DNA of 64,000 bases, from assembly GCF_016902535.1 (NCBI RefSeq), contig NZ_JACSNY010000009.1, positions 1-64,000 on the forward strand, read 5' to 3'. Position numbers and translations under genes: made by a program. Shown here in pieces: positions 16,535 to 25,176 of this stretch (within the stretch, counting starts at the first letter, position 1; every line of letters begins with the position of its first letter). This stretch comes from Anaerotignum lactatifermentans (lineage in GTDB: Bacteria; Bacillota; Clostridia; Lachnospirales; Anaerotignaceae). The notes under the pieces were generated by a model that saw nothing but the letters and a program-made list of their open reading frames with translations, did not search any database and was not told the DNA's origin.

Positions 16535-16600
16535 TTTTGTGTTTAGGGAGACCCCTGCCCCTAAACACAAAAATTGCTTGCTGGGATAGTCCCAGACCCT
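16535..16600 (+). other. oriT: Probable origin of transfer (oriT), left arm
   Basis: A 14-bp inverted repeat (TTTTGTGTTTAGGG at 16,535-16,548, CCCTAAACACAAAA at 16,559-16,572) is followed by TTGCTTGCTGGGATAGTCCC, just upstream of mobC and the relaxase. The same repeat and flank precede mobC in the right arm (55,495-55,551, opposite strand). An inverted repeat plus conserved flank ahead of a MobC/relaxase pair is the usual oriT layout; the nick site is not determined. Confidence 0.65.
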
Positions 16601-16624
16601 TATAAGAAACGGAGGCGAAATGGC

Positions 16625-16954
16625 ATGGCAAATCGAAAACGAAATATCCAGATGAAGTTCTGGGTGACAGAGGAGGAAAAGCGGCTCATCGACGAGAAGA
16701 TGAGCCAGCTTCCCACAAAGCGATATGGCGCCTACCTGCGGAAGATGGCGATTGACGGGTATATCATCCAGGTGGACACCACCGACATCAGGGAGATGAC
16801 AAAGGCCCTGGGCTCCATCGGCCGGAACATCAACCAGATTGCCAAGAGGGTGAACGCCGGCGGCCCCGCTTATCAGGCCGATATGGAGGAGATACGGGAG
16901 AGATTGGAGCAGATATGGCAGTTACAAAGACGCATCCTATTAAGTCAACGCTGA
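16625..16954 (+). CDS. mobC: MobC relaxosome accessory protein
   Basis: A 109-residue protein with an N-terminal ribbon-helix-helix-like DNA-binding segment (MKFWVTEEEKRLIDEKM) and the conserved MobC C-terminus (INQIAKRVNAGGPAYQADM). MobC helps melt oriT so that the relaxase can nick. It overlaps the relaxase gene by 40 bp. The ATG at 16,625 follows GGAGGCG. The right-arm homologue is 55,133-55,462. Confidence 0.88.
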   Translation: MANRKRNIQMKFWVTEEEKRLIDEKMSQLPTKRYGAYLRKMAIDGYIIQVDTTDIREMTKALGSIGRNINQIAKRVNAGGPAYQADMEEIRERLEQIWQLQRRILLSQR

Positions 16955-18264
16955 AAGCGGCCATCGACTATATCTGCAATCCAGACAAGACGGATGGGAA
17001 GCTGCTGGTGTCCTCCTTCGGCTGCACCGCGGAAACCGCCGACATCGAATTTGCATGGACCCGCCGCCATGCTATCGACAAGGGCACGAACCTGGGCCGC
17101 CACCTCATCCAGGCGTTTGAGCCTGGGGAGGTCACGCCGGAGGAAGCCCACCGGATCGGCATGGAGCTGGCGCGGGAGGTCTTGGGCGGCAAGTATGAAT
17201 TTGTTCTCACTACCCACATAGACAGGGATCACGTCCATAATCACCTGATTTTCAATGCGGTCAGTTTTCAGGACCACAAGCACTATCACTCCAACAAGCG
17301 GAGCTATCACTTCATCCGCCACGCCAGCGACCGCATCTGCAAGGAGCATGGCCTGTCTGTCATCGTCCCCGGCCGGGACAAGGGCAAGAGCTACATTGAG
17401 CACCAGGCAGAACAGGACGGCACCAGCTATAAAGCAAAGCTGCGCTCCGCCATCGACCGGCTTCTGCCCGGCTGCGCCGACCTGGAGGACCTGCTCCGCC
17501 GCCTCCAGCGGGAAGGTTACGAGCTGAAACGGGGCAAGTACATCTCCGCCAGGGCTCCGGGCCAGGAGCGGTTCACCCGTCTGAAGACCCTGGGCGCCGA
17601 CTACGCTGAGGAGGCCCTGACCGCTCGGATCGCCGGAAGGCCCAGCCCCTCCCGCCAACCGAAGCAGCGCACCGGGAAGCCCAGCCTGCTCATCGACATC
17701 CAGAACAACATCAAAGCCCAGCAGAGCGCCGGCTACAAGCATTGGGCGAACATTGAGAACTTGAAGCGAGCGGCGGAAACGCTGAACTTCCTGACGGAAC
17801 ATGGCATCGGAAGTTTGGAGGAGCTGTCCGAGCGGTGCGACGGGGCGGCGGCCGCCACCGCCAGGGTGAAGGCGGACCTCCGGGCGACGGAGAAGGAAAT
17901 GGAGCGGCTGACCCTCACCATGAAGCACGCCGCCACCTACCGCCAGCTCCGGCCCCTGTATGAGGAATACCGCCAGTCCAGGGACAAGGAGAAATTCCTC
18001 CGGGGGCATGAGGGCGAGATCATCCTGTTCGAGGCGGCGGCAAGGGAGCTGAAACGCCTGGACGCCGTACCCCTGCCCGCCGCCCAGCGGCTCCGGACAG
18101 AAATGGATGAGCTCACCGCCAGAAGGACCGCCCTGCAATCGGAATACAGGAAGGCTCAACAGAAAGAACGGGAGTACGACACCCTCAACCAAAACGTCCG
18201 TATCTTACTGGAACGGTCAGAGGATGTTGTACTCCCGAAGGAAAGATCGAATGAACTTGAATAG
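16915..18264 (+). CDS. MobA/VirD2-family relaxase
   Basis: A 449-residue HUH-type relaxase. The N-terminal domain has the catalytic Tyr region (AIDYICNPDKT) and the metal-binding histidine motif HIDRDHVHNHLIFN. The C-terminal half is a long helical, charged region (residues ~270-430). It nicks oriT and pilots the strand into the recipient. It ends only 6 bp from the stop of the convergent ABC gene, which suggests that the cargo to the right was inserted right behind it. Homologue in the right arm at 53,829-55,172. Confidence 0.9.
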   Translation: MAVTKTHPIKSTLKAAIDYICNPDKTDGKLLVSSFGCTAETADIEFAWTRRHAIDKGTNLGRHLIQAFEPGEVTPEEAHRIGMELAREVLGGKYEFVLTTHIDRDHVHNHLIFNAVSFQDHKHYHSNKRSYHFIRHASDRICKEHGLSVIVPGRDKGKSYIEHQAEQDGTSYKAKLRSAIDRLLPGCADLEDLLRRLQREGYELKRGKYISARAPGQERFTRLKTLGADYAEEALTARIAGRPSPSRQPKQRTGKPSLLIDIQNNIKAQQSAGYKHWANIENLKRAAETLNFLTEHGIGSLEELSERCDGAAAATARVKADLRATEKEMERLTLTMKHAATYRQLRPLYEEYRQSRDKEKFLRGHEGEIILFEAAARELKRLDAVPLPAAQRLRTEMDELTARRTALQSEYRKAQQKEREYDTLNQNVRILLERSEDVVLPKERSNELE

Positions 18265-18270
18265 ACGGAA

Positions 18271-20016
18271 TTAACCCAGCCGCCACTGGGCGTTCTCGTT
18301 TTGAAGCTCCACCATACGGCGGTAGAGGCCGCCCTGCTCCATCAGCTCCGCCGGGGTGCCCTGCTGGGCCACATGGCCGTCCTCCAGCACCACGATGTGG
18401 TCGGCCCCTGCCACGGTGCGCATCCGGTGGGCGATGACCAGCACTGTCTTGCCCCGGAGCAGGCGGGAGAGGGCGGCCTGGACGGCACTCTCGTTCTCCA
18501 CGTCCAGGCTGGCGGTGGCCTCGTCCAGCAACACCACCGGCGCGTCCTTTAGAAGTGCCCGGGCGATGGAGATCCGCTGCCGCTCCCCGCCGGAGAGGGT
18601 GGAACCGTTCTCCCCGATCACCGTCTGATAGCCCTGGGGCAGTTTGCGGATAAATTCGTCGCATTGGGCGGCCCTGGCAGCCTCCAGCACCTCCTCATCG
18701 GTGGCGCCCCGGCGGCCCAGACGGATGTTCTCCATCACCGTGTCCCGAAACAGCACCACGTCCTGGAACACCATGGAGTAGGAGCGCAGGAGGGCCTCCG
18801 GGTCCACCGTGGACACGTCCGTCCCGCCCAGGGACACCTTCCCGCCGGTGACATCCCAAAACCGGGCGGCCAGCTTGCAGGCGGTAGACTTCCCGCCGCC
18901 GGAGGGTCCGATAAGGGCGGTGACTTCCCCCTGGCGGGCGGTGAAGCTCACATCCTCCAGCACCCCTGCACCCTCCCGGTAGGCAAAGGAGACATGGTCA
19001 AAGGTGATGTCGTAGCGGTTGGGGCGGAAATCCTCCGTTCCCGTCTGAACCGGCTGCTCCAGAATGGAGCGCATCCGTTCAATCTGCAGCTTGGTGTTGA
19101 AGGTAGCGGCGATATTCTGGAGCACCACCCCCAGGGGATCATACAGCCGGGCGGCAGCAAAGAGGAAACCCAGGAAATAGAGGAAGGGGAGCTCCCCGGC
19201 CAGCAGCAGCGCCCCGCCGGTGAGCACCGTGGTGGCAAGCCCCAGCCGCAGGAAGGCCTGGGCGGAGCAGACGAACACGCCGGTGGCCAGCTCGGAGCGG
19301 ATGGAGCTGCCCTCCATGGCGGCCAGCTTTGCCTCCAGGCCGTCAAGGTACCGCTCCTGCCGGTGGCAGGCCTTGATGTCCCGGATGGTCTCCAGCCCCT
19401 CCTGAATGCAGTCGGCCACCGCCCGCTTGTTCAGGATATTTTTCGTTCCAAAGGCGTCCTGGATCTTCTTACTTCCCGCTGTCAGCGCCACCGCCACGGG
19501 CACCACCCACAGCACAGCCAGGGCCATGCGCCAGTCACAGGCGAACATGCACACCCCGATTACCAGTGTGGAACCGACGGAGGCGAACAGCTGGGGCACA
19601 TAGTGGGAGAACATTTGATCCAGGCTGGAGCAGTCGGCAATCATGGTGGAGGTCAGGTCGCTGAGATCCCGGTTGCCGAAGAAGGACAGGGGGAGTCTCC
19701 GCAGCGTCTCTGCCAGGCTCACCCGGCGGTTGGCGCTCTCCCGGTAGGTGGCGATGTAGAGGGAGGCGTACTGAAACCAGTGGAGGACGAACAGCAGGAT
19801 CAGCACCACCAGGGCAAAGCCCACATAGATCCAGAACCCGTCCATGGGACTGCCGCCGCCCTCCAGGCAACCCAGAAGATGCTGAACCGTGAACAGTACC
19901 GCCCCCACGGGGAACATGAGGGCCAGATTGCACACAAAGCACCAAATCACGGCCTTCACCAGGTCTCTGGCACCCTTCTCGCTGAGGGCGAAGATATGTT
20001 GTAATTTCTTTATCAT
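18271..20016 (-). CDS. ABC transporter, fused permease-ATPase (second pair, half 2)
   Basis: About 581 residues: six-helix exporter-fold membrane domain, then an ATPase with Walker A GPSGGGKST, signature LSGGERQR and Walker B VVLLDEATAS. The ATG at 20,016 follows AAAGGAGG and overlaps the stop of the upstream gene (ATGA), so the two halves are translationally coupled and probably form a heterodimer. Higher G+C than the first ABC pair. Behind a GTTAG-N6-CTAAC operator and a TetR gene; either metallophore transport or drug export would fit. Confidence 0.83.
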   Translation of the reverse strand: MIKKLQHIFALSEKGARDLVKAVIWCFVCNLALMFPVGAVLFTVQHLLGCLEGGGSPMDGFWIYVGFALVVLILLFVLHWFQYASLYIATYRESANRRVSLAETLRRLPLSFFGNRDLSDLTSTMIADCSSLDQMFSHYVPQLFASVGSTLVIGVCMFACDWRMALAVLWVVPVAVALTAGSKKIQDAFGTKNILNKRAVADCIQEGLETIRDIKACHRQERYLDGLEAKLAAMEGSSIRSELATGVFVCSAQAFLRLGLATTVLTGGALLLAGELPFLYFLGFLFAAARLYDPLGVVLQNIAATFNTKLQIERMRSILEQPVQTGTEDFRPNRYDITFDHVSFAYREGAGVLEDVSFTARQGEVTALIGPSGGGKSTACKLAARFWDVTGGKVSLGGTDVSTVDPEALLRSYSMVFQDVVLFRDTVMENIRLGRRGATDEEVLEAARAAQCDEFIRKLPQGYQTVIGENGSTLSGGERQRISIARALLKDAPVVLLDEATASLDVENESAVQAALSRLLRGKTVLVIAHRMRTVAGADHIVVLEDGHVAQQGTPAELMEQGGLYRRMVELQNENAQWRLG

Positions 20017-21797
20017 ACCGCTGCCTCCTTTCCAACCTTCCACTTTGCGCTACGCTGATAGTCCGCCCACATGGCGGCGTAGACACCGTTTCTTTCCAGC
20101 AGGGCGCTGTGATTGCCCTGCTCCGCAATCTTTCCCTCGCTGAGGACGATGATGTTGTCCGCGTTCTGCACCGTGGACAGCCGGTGGGCGATCATCAGCA
20201 CTGTTTTATTCCGGGTCAGCGTCTCAAAGGCCTTTTGGATCTGATGCTCATTCTCCGGGTCGGCAAAGGCGGTGGCCTCGTCCAGTACCACGATGGGGGC
20301 GTCCTTCAAAATGGCCCGGGCCAGGGCGATGCGTTGCTGCTCCCCGCCGGAGAGATAGACGCCCTTTGCGCCCACCACCGTGTCCAGCCCCTGGGGCAGT
20401 TTTTCCAGGATGTCATCGCACTGGGCGGCATGTGCGGCGGCAAGCACCTCCTCCCGGGATGCATCCGGCCGGGCAGCCCGGATATTCTCCAGCAAGCTCT
20501 CCTTGAACAGCCGGGTATCCTGGAACACAAAGGCCACCTGCCCCATGAGGGAAGCGCTGTCCAGCTTCCGCACGTCCGCGCCGCCCACGGTGACGCTGCC
20601 GCTGTCCACATCCCAGAACCGGGGAATCAGGCTGGCGGCGGTGGTCTTTCCCCCGCCGGATGGACCCACCAAAGCCACCACCTGGCCGGGCTGGACGGAA
20701 AAGCTCACATCCTCCAGCGCGGGCCGGTCGGCGCCGGGGTAGGTGAAGGTCACGTGTGCAAAGACCACGGCGTCGCCAGCCGGCTTCTTTTGTACCTTCG
20801 ATTCCTCCATGGGCTTCTGGCTCAGGATCTCGTCCAGGCGTCCGATGGCCTCGTCGGCCTCCATTACCGCCTCGCTCATATACATGATGCGGTTGATCAT
20901 CTGACCGCAGGCAGGGGCGAACAGGGCGTAGAAGATCAGGTTCACCAGCGCGGTACGCACATCCCCGCCGGAGGCGATGAGCAGCGCCGCCGGGATCAGC
21001 AGGGCGAAGGCTCCGTTGATGAAGGTGAGGAAACAGGTCTGGCCCGTCCGGCAGCTCATGGCGTACTGACTGGCCAGGTCGCTGTAATCCTGGATGGCGG
21101 CATAGAAGGCCTTGAAGGAGTAGACCGTCTGCTGGAACATCTTCACCACCGGGATGCCCCGGACATACTCCACCGCCTCGCCGCTCATGCGCTCGATCTC
21201 CTGTTGATAGCGGTGGAAAAAGCCGGCGTTCTTGCCGCCCATCATCATGCACATGGAGAGCAGCGCCAGCACCATGGTGAGCAGACACAGCAGACCCATC
21301 CGCCAGTCAAAGAGGAACAGTACCACGATGGCGGCGATAGGCGTCACTGCCGTGGCGGCCAGGTCGGGGAGCTTGTGGGCAAGCAGGTCCTCGGTGAGCC
21401 CGGCGTTGTCGTCAATGAGCTTGCGCAGCCGCCCCGACTGGTTCCCGGCAAAAAAGCCCAGGGGGAGTTTCAGAACATGGGTCATGGCGGCGCGCCGGAT
21501 GTTCCGGGCGGTGCGGAAGGCCGCGATATGGGTGGACATGAGGGCGGCAAAGTACAGCAGGATGCTGCCAACGGCAGTCCACACTGCCATCCAGCCCCAG
21601 AGTCCCAGGTTCCCGGCCCCGTCCAGGCCGGGCCAAGTGGACAACACGCTTCTGGCCACCAGCCAGACACACAGATACGGCGCCAGCCCCAGCACCGCCG
21701 ACAGGGCGGACAGGATACAGCCCAGGATCGTTAGATTCTTGTGCCCGCCCGCATAGCCCAGGATGCGGGTCAGGCTGCTTGGTTTCTTTTGCTTCAA
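20013..21797 (-). CDS. ABC transporter, fused permease-ATPase (second pair, half 1)
   Basis: A 594-residue half transporter with six hydrophobic helices, Walker A GPSGGGKT, Walker B IVVLDEATAF and a signature altered to LSGGEQQR. The F after DEATA is as in the first half of the other pair, so this pair is a paralogue of the one at 8.9-12.4 kb with the same order of halves. The operator TTAGTCGAAGCTAACCTGT lies about 25 bp upstream of the ATG. TetR is encoded just upstream on the same strand. Confidence 0.83.
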   Translation of the reverse strand: MKQKKPSSLTRILGYAGGHKNLTILGCILSALSAVLGLAPYLCVWLVARSVLSTWPGLDGAGNLGLWGWMAVWTAVGSILLYFAALMSTHIAAFRTARNIRRAAMTHVLKLPLGFFAGNQSGRLRKLIDDNAGLTEDLLAHKLPDLAATAVTPIAAIVVLFLFDWRMGLLCLLTMVLALLSMCMMMGGKNAGFFHRYQQEIERMSGEAVEYVRGIPVVKMFQQTVYSFKAFYAAIQDYSDLASQYAMSCRTGQTCFLTFINGAFALLIPAALLIASGGDVRTALVNLIFYALFAPACGQMINRIMYMSEAVMEADEAIGRLDEILSQKPMEESKVQKKPAGDAVVFAHVTFTYPGADRPALEDVSFSVQPGQVVALVGPSGGGKTTAASLIPRFWDVDSGSVTVGGADVRKLDSASLMGQVAFVFQDTRLFKESLLENIRAARPDASREEVLAAAHAAQCDDILEKLPQGLDTVVGAKGVYLSGGEQQRIALARAILKDAPIVVLDEATAFADPENEHQIQKAFETLTRNKTVLMIAHRLSTVQNADNIIVLSEGKIAEQGNHSALLERNGVYAAMWADYQRSAKWKVGKEAAV

Positions 21798-21821
21798 AGT
21801 GATCCCTCCTTGTTAAAATAG

Positions 21822-21840
21822 TTAGTCGAAGCTAACCTGT
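21822..21840 (-). promoter_or_regulatory. DtxR-like operator ahead of the second ABC pair
   Basis: TTAGTCGAAGCTAACCTGT shares the half-sites and the right-hand GCTAACCTGT of the box at 16,243. It sits between the TetR stop and the ABC start, 25 bp from the latter. Confidence 0.55.
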
Positions 21841-21858
21841 ATTCAAAAAAGATAGGGG

Positions 21859-22476
21859 TTAAGCCCCCATCAATTTCAGCCATCCGGCGGTATAGAAATC
21901 GCGGAGTTGATCCACGTCCCGCAGCGCCTGCTCCCGGGGCATATCGTGGATCACGATCTCAAAAATGCCACTCATCATCCCGCTGGCGATGATGTGACAC
22001 AGAGACTGGCTCAGTTCCGGAATGTCCCGGCCCAGACGGCGGAGCACCTCCATGTATTGGAGGGTGTACTCTACCTCCACCTCCACCATGCTGTGGACGA
22101 AGTGCTCATAGCTGGTACCCTCTGCGCGGGTGAGGAGCAGCTTCACCGGCTCCCGGTGCTGGCAAATGTAGTCCACCATCCAGTGGACGCAGTTGCTGGA
22201 TTCCTCCCCCATGTGATCTGGCTGCTGCTCCTCAGGCAGTTCGGCAAAGGAAGTCTGGGCCTCCATGAACCGCCCCATCAAAGCGGCCGCGTGCGGCTCC
22301 ACGATGGAGGCAAAGAGCGCCTCCTTGCTGGAGAAGTAGCCGTAGAAGGCCCCGGTGGTTACCCCAGCGTTCTTTACGATCTGCCGCAGAGAAGCCCCTT
22401 GAAAGCCCTTGTCCAGAAATTCGGCCATGGCCGCCTCATGGATTTTTTCCAGCGTGGCGTTAGACTTTTCTTCCAT
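21859..22476 (-). CDS. TetR/AcrR-family transcriptional repressor
   Basis: About 205 residues. The N-terminal HTH reads IHEAAMAEFLDKGFQGASLR then VTTGAFYGYFSSKEALFAS, the hallmark TetR sequence; the C-terminal ligand-binding part is helical. The ATG at 22,476 has AAGGAGAG upstream. Two overlapping 15-bp palindromes directly ahead of the start are the likely operator, so it probably represses itself and, by read-through, the ABC pair behind it. Confidence 0.85.
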   Translation of the reverse strand: MEEKSNATLEKIHEAAMAEFLDKGFQGASLRQIVKNAGVTTGAFYGYFSSKEALFASIVEPHAAALMGRFMEAQTSFAELPEEQQPDHMGEESSNCVHWMVDYICQHREPVKLLLTRAEGTSYEHFVHSMVEVEVEYTLQYMEVLRRLGRDIPELSQSLCHIIASGMMSGIFEIVIHDMPREQALRDVDQLRDFYTAGWLKLMGA

Positions 22477-22488
22477 AGACTCTCTCCT

Positions 22489-22516
22489 TATAACAGCGTT
22501 ATATAACACTGTTATA
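22489..22516. promoter_or_regulatory. Tandem TetR operators
   Basis: TATAACAGCGTTATA (22,489-22,503) and TATAACACTGTTATA (22,502-22,516) are both TATAAC-N3-GTTATA palindromes sharing two bases. They end 13 bp from the tetR start, and also read TATAAT at the outer edge. Confidence 0.65.
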
Positions 22517-22551
22517 ATACGACTGGAGCAGTAGTTTGTCAAGTGGAATAC

Positions 22552-22580
22552 GAAAAAAGCCCGGCGCATACGCGCCGGAC
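22552..22580 (-). terminator. Terminator after the P-type ATPase gene
   Basis: TCCGGCGCG pairs with CGCCGGGC around TATG and is followed on the minus strand by TTTTTT. It closes the leftward metal cluster just before the tetR promoter. Confidence 0.75.
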
Positions 22581-22593
22581 TCTGTCAGGAAAC

Positions 22594-24681
22594 TTAATCT
22601 TGCTTTTTCTGGGGCAGGGCAGTCATACTGTGGAGGCTTACGCCAAGAGTAGACAGGTTGTGGAGCATGGCGGAGGTGGTTGGAGGCAGAATGCCCGTCA
22701 CGCCAAGACCGATGAGCGCCCCGTTGAACCCGATGACAAAGCGGTAGTTATTCCGGATGCGGCGCATCAGGGCCATGGCCAGCTGCCGCAGGCGCACCAG
22801 CTCCCACAGGCTGTCGGCGGCAATGGTGATGTCGGCGATCTCCCTGGCGATGGCCGCCCCATCGCTGATGGCGATGCCGGCATCCGCCTCGGAGAGGGCC
22901 GGAGAGTCGTTGATGCCGTCTCCCACCATAAGGACAGTATGCCCTTCCTTCCGCAAAGCGGCCACATACTCCGCCTTGTCCGCTGGGAGAACCCCGGCCC
23001 GGAAGTCATCTACTCCCAGTTGCTCCGCAATGGAAGCGGCGGTACGGGGGCTGTCCCCGGTCAGCATCACCAGTTTTTTTACGCCCAGATTTCTTAGGGC
23101 AGATAGGACCTCCCGCGCCTCCTCTCGCAGAGGATCGGAGATGCAGATTACGGCGGAGAGCACCCCGTCGATGGCCAGATAGAGCTGGGAATACTCTGGG
23201 GGCAGCGCGTCGAACTTGGCCCGTTCCTCCTCTGGGATCACGCACTTCTCATCCTCGAAGATGAAGTGGGCGCTGCCGATGCGCACCTGCTCTCCGTCCA
23301 CCGAGCTGGCAATGCCGTGAGCAACCAGGTACTCCACCTTAGCATGGCGTTCTTCGTGGCTCAACCCTCGGCGTTTGGCCTCCTCTACCACAGCGTTTGC
23401 CATAGAGTGAGGGAAATGCTCCTCCAAACAGGCGGCAAGGCGCAGCATCTCCGCCTCCTCCATACCATTGAAGGGGATGACGCGGGCCACCCTGGGGCAG
23501 GCATGGGTGAGGGTGCCGGTCTTATCAAAGACAATGGTATCGGCGCTGGCCACAGCCTCCAGGAACTTGCCGCCCTTGACCGTGATGTGCTCCCGTCCCG
23601 CCTCCCGCATGGCGGAGAGCACCGCCAGGGGCATGGCCAGTTTCAGGGCACAGGAGAAGTCCACCATAAGTACCGACAAGGCCCGGGTCACGTTCCGGGT
23701 GAGGGCAAGGCTCACCAGGCTGCCGGCAAAGGTATAGGGCACCAGTTTGTCCGCCAAGTTGGACGCTTTGGCTTCGGCGGCAGACTTCATCTGCTCAGAC
23801 CGCTGGATCATCTCCACAATCTGGTCATAGCGGCTCTGGCCGGTGGCCTGCTTCACCTCCAGGACACACTCTCCCTCCTCCACTACGGTGCCGGCGTACA
23901 CCGCGCCGCCGCGCCGCTTGGCCACGGGGACGGACTCGCCGGTGAGGGACGCCTGGTTGACGGTGATCTCCCCCTCCTCCACCACGCCGTCCAGGGGGAT
24001 GACGCTTCCGGCTCGAACCACGACCCAGTCGCCGGGTCTGATCTGGCCGATGGAGGTGAGCACTTCACCAGCCTCGGTTTTCAGCCACACCCGATCCACA
24101 TGGAGAGACAGGCTCTCTGCCAGGTCGGCTACGGATTTCTTCCGAGTCCAATCCTCCAGCAGTTCACCGATCTCCAACAAAAACATGACAGTGCCGGCAG
24201 TACCGAAGTCCCTGCGGCAGACGGAGATCCCGATGGACAACGCATCCAGCATCTCCACCTTGATCTGACGATGTCCCAGGCAGCGCAGACCTCTGTGCAG
24301 AAAGGGGATCATGTGCCAGACAATCCGGGCGATCCGCAGCGGGGCGGGCAAAAACAGGGTAGTGGCTGCTTTCAACGCCACCTTTCCCACCAGTTTCTCC
24401 TGGAACTCTCGGTTCAGAGTCCGGGTGCTGTGGCCGGGCAGGGTGACGGATGACTCCGCCCCGGCCCAAGTGAACGCGCCGAGGGCGGAGAGGACGGCTT
24501 CCCGGTCTCCCGTATAGGTTACGATGACGCAGCAGGTGCGCTCATGGACCACGGCCTCCCGGGTCCAGGGCTGTCCCTTCAGCCAGGTTTCCAGCAGATC
24601 CGCCTGGCGAATGGATATATTTTTTTGACGGAGCCGCAGACGCATCCGCCCCCGGCTCTCATGTACGATGGTTGCTTGCAT
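22594..24681 (-). CDS. Heavy-metal P-type ATPase with a non-canonical transport motif
   Basis: About 695 residues. The phosphorylation site is DKTGTLT, and GDGINDSPAL and the actuator loop (TGES) are all present. The usual CPC of copper/zinc pumps is replaced by FSC in the membrane segment VDFSCALKLAMP, and the N-terminal ~80 residues look like an HMA fold without CxxC. These traits place it near the CtpC/HmaX-like branch rather than CopA or ZntA; the metal cannot be named from sequence. The ATG at 24,681 has GAGGAGAG upstream. It follows two small genes and an attenuator-like hairpin. Confidence 0.85.
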   Translation of the reverse strand: MQATIVHESRGRMRLRLRQKNISIRQADLLETWLKGQPWTREAVVHERTCCVIVTYTGDREAVLSALGAFTWAGAESSVTLPGHSTRTLNREFQEKLVGKVALKAATTLFLPAPLRIARIVWHMIPFLHRGLRCLGHRQIKVEMLDALSIGISVCRRDFGTAGTVMFLLEIGELLEDWTRKKSVADLAESLSLHVDRVWLKTEAGEVLTSIGQIRPGDWVVVRAGSVIPLDGVVEEGEITVNQASLTGESVPVAKRRGGAVYAGTVVEEGECVLEVKQATGQSRYDQIVEMIQRSEQMKSAAEAKASNLADKLVPYTFAGSLVSLALTRNVTRALSVLMVDFSCALKLAMPLAVLSAMREAGREHITVKGGKFLEAVASADTIVFDKTGTLTHACPRVARVIPFNGMEEAEMLRLAACLEEHFPHSMANAVVEEAKRRGLSHEERHAKVEYLVAHGIASSVDGEQVRIGSAHFIFEDEKCVIPEEERAKFDALPPEYSQLYLAIDGVLSAVICISDPLREEAREVLSALRNLGVKKLVMLTGDSPRTAASIAEQLGVDDFRAGVLPADKAEYVAALRKEGHTVLMVGDGINDSPALSEADAGIAISDGAAIAREIADITIAADSLWELVRLRQLAMALMRRIRNNYRFVIGFNGALIGLGVTGILPPTTSAMLHNLSTLGVSLHSMTALPQKKQD

Positions 24682-24700
24682 ACTAAATCTCTCCTCATGG

Positions 24701-24727
24701 AAAAAAGGGAGCCGTTTTCCGGCTCCC
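24701..24727 (-). terminator. Internal terminator/attenuator ahead of the P-type ATPase
   Basis: GGGAGCCG pairs with CGGCTCCC around TTTTC, followed by six T on the minus strand, in the short space between the DUF6110 gene and the ATPase. It would lower expression of the pump relative to the small genes. Confidence 0.6.
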
Positions 24728-24738
24728 TTCCGCAATTT

Positions 24739-25002
24739 TCAGGCTTCCTGATCCTCCACCTGGGTCTCAGCTTCCTTGGCGGCTCGGGTCTCGTTGATGT
24801 CCTTTGCAGAGGCCAAGATGTCGGCGGCGTTCTCCTGCACACAGGTCACAGTTTCCATCACGCTATCCTTCATCCGCAGGCCGGCGGCGGTAATGTGAGT
24901 ATAAGCTTTCTTGGCGTCTTTGCTGGTGAGCAGCTTCACGCCGACGGAGCCGAACAGAGTGCCGCCCACGAAGCAGGCCAGTCTGACATAGTGTTTCATC
25001 AT
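24739..25002 (-). CDS. DUF6110-like small membrane-associated protein
   Basis: An 87-residue protein with one N-terminal hydrophobic segment (VRLACFVGGTLFGSVGVKLL), then a helical, acidic tail. Proteins of this type are found beside HMA P-type ATPases in Clostridia. Their function is unknown; an accessory role in metal export is inferred from position only. The start is at the first of two tandem ATGs. Confidence 0.65.
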   Translation of the reverse strand: MMKHYVRLACFVGGTLFGSVGVKLLTSKDAKKAYTHITAAGLRMKDSVMETVTCVQENAADILASAKDINETRAAKEAETQVEDQEA

Positions 25003-25022
25003 GGAAATCTTTCCTTTCTGCT

Positions 25023-25103
25023 TTATTTGTGTTTGTAGCCCGTAATCATCACCATGACCATGCAAATCACGGCGCCCCAGGCCCAGAAGCGATGTTGTTT
25101 CAT
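25023..25103 (-). CDS. 26-residue membrane peptide of the metal cluster
   Basis: A short ORF (MKQHRFWAWGAVICMVMVMI then TGYKHK) preceded by AGGAGGAG at good spacing. It is a single hydrophobic helix with basic ends. It lies between the AraC gene and the DUF6110 gene on the same strand, so it is probably a true small subunit or regulator of the pump. No family that I can name with certainty. Confidence 0.6.
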   Translation of the reverse strand: MKQHRFWAWGAVICMVMVMITGYKHK

Positions 25104-25176
25104 TGAAATCTCCTCCTGTCCGGAAACAAGATTTTTTATGTATCTAAGTATTATAAAGGATAAACAATGCTGTGTC

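Noticed and set aside
16301-16570. An 89-codon minus-strand frame between the ECF operon and mobC
   Set aside because: It covers the oriT repeat and the AraC-type repeat, has no ribosome site, and resembles no family.
18664-21734. Long plus-strand frames (446 and 541 codons) opposite the second ABC pair, plus 23,266-24,453 opposite the P-type ATPase
   Set aside because: Low-complexity His/Gly/Gln-rich translations typical of antisense frames; the minus-strand ABC and ATPase motifs are complete.
18271-21797. Specific multidrug-resistance pump
   Set aside because: Fold and TetR neighbour fit, but so does metallophore transport, and the DtxR-like operator points the other way; no specific drug can be named.
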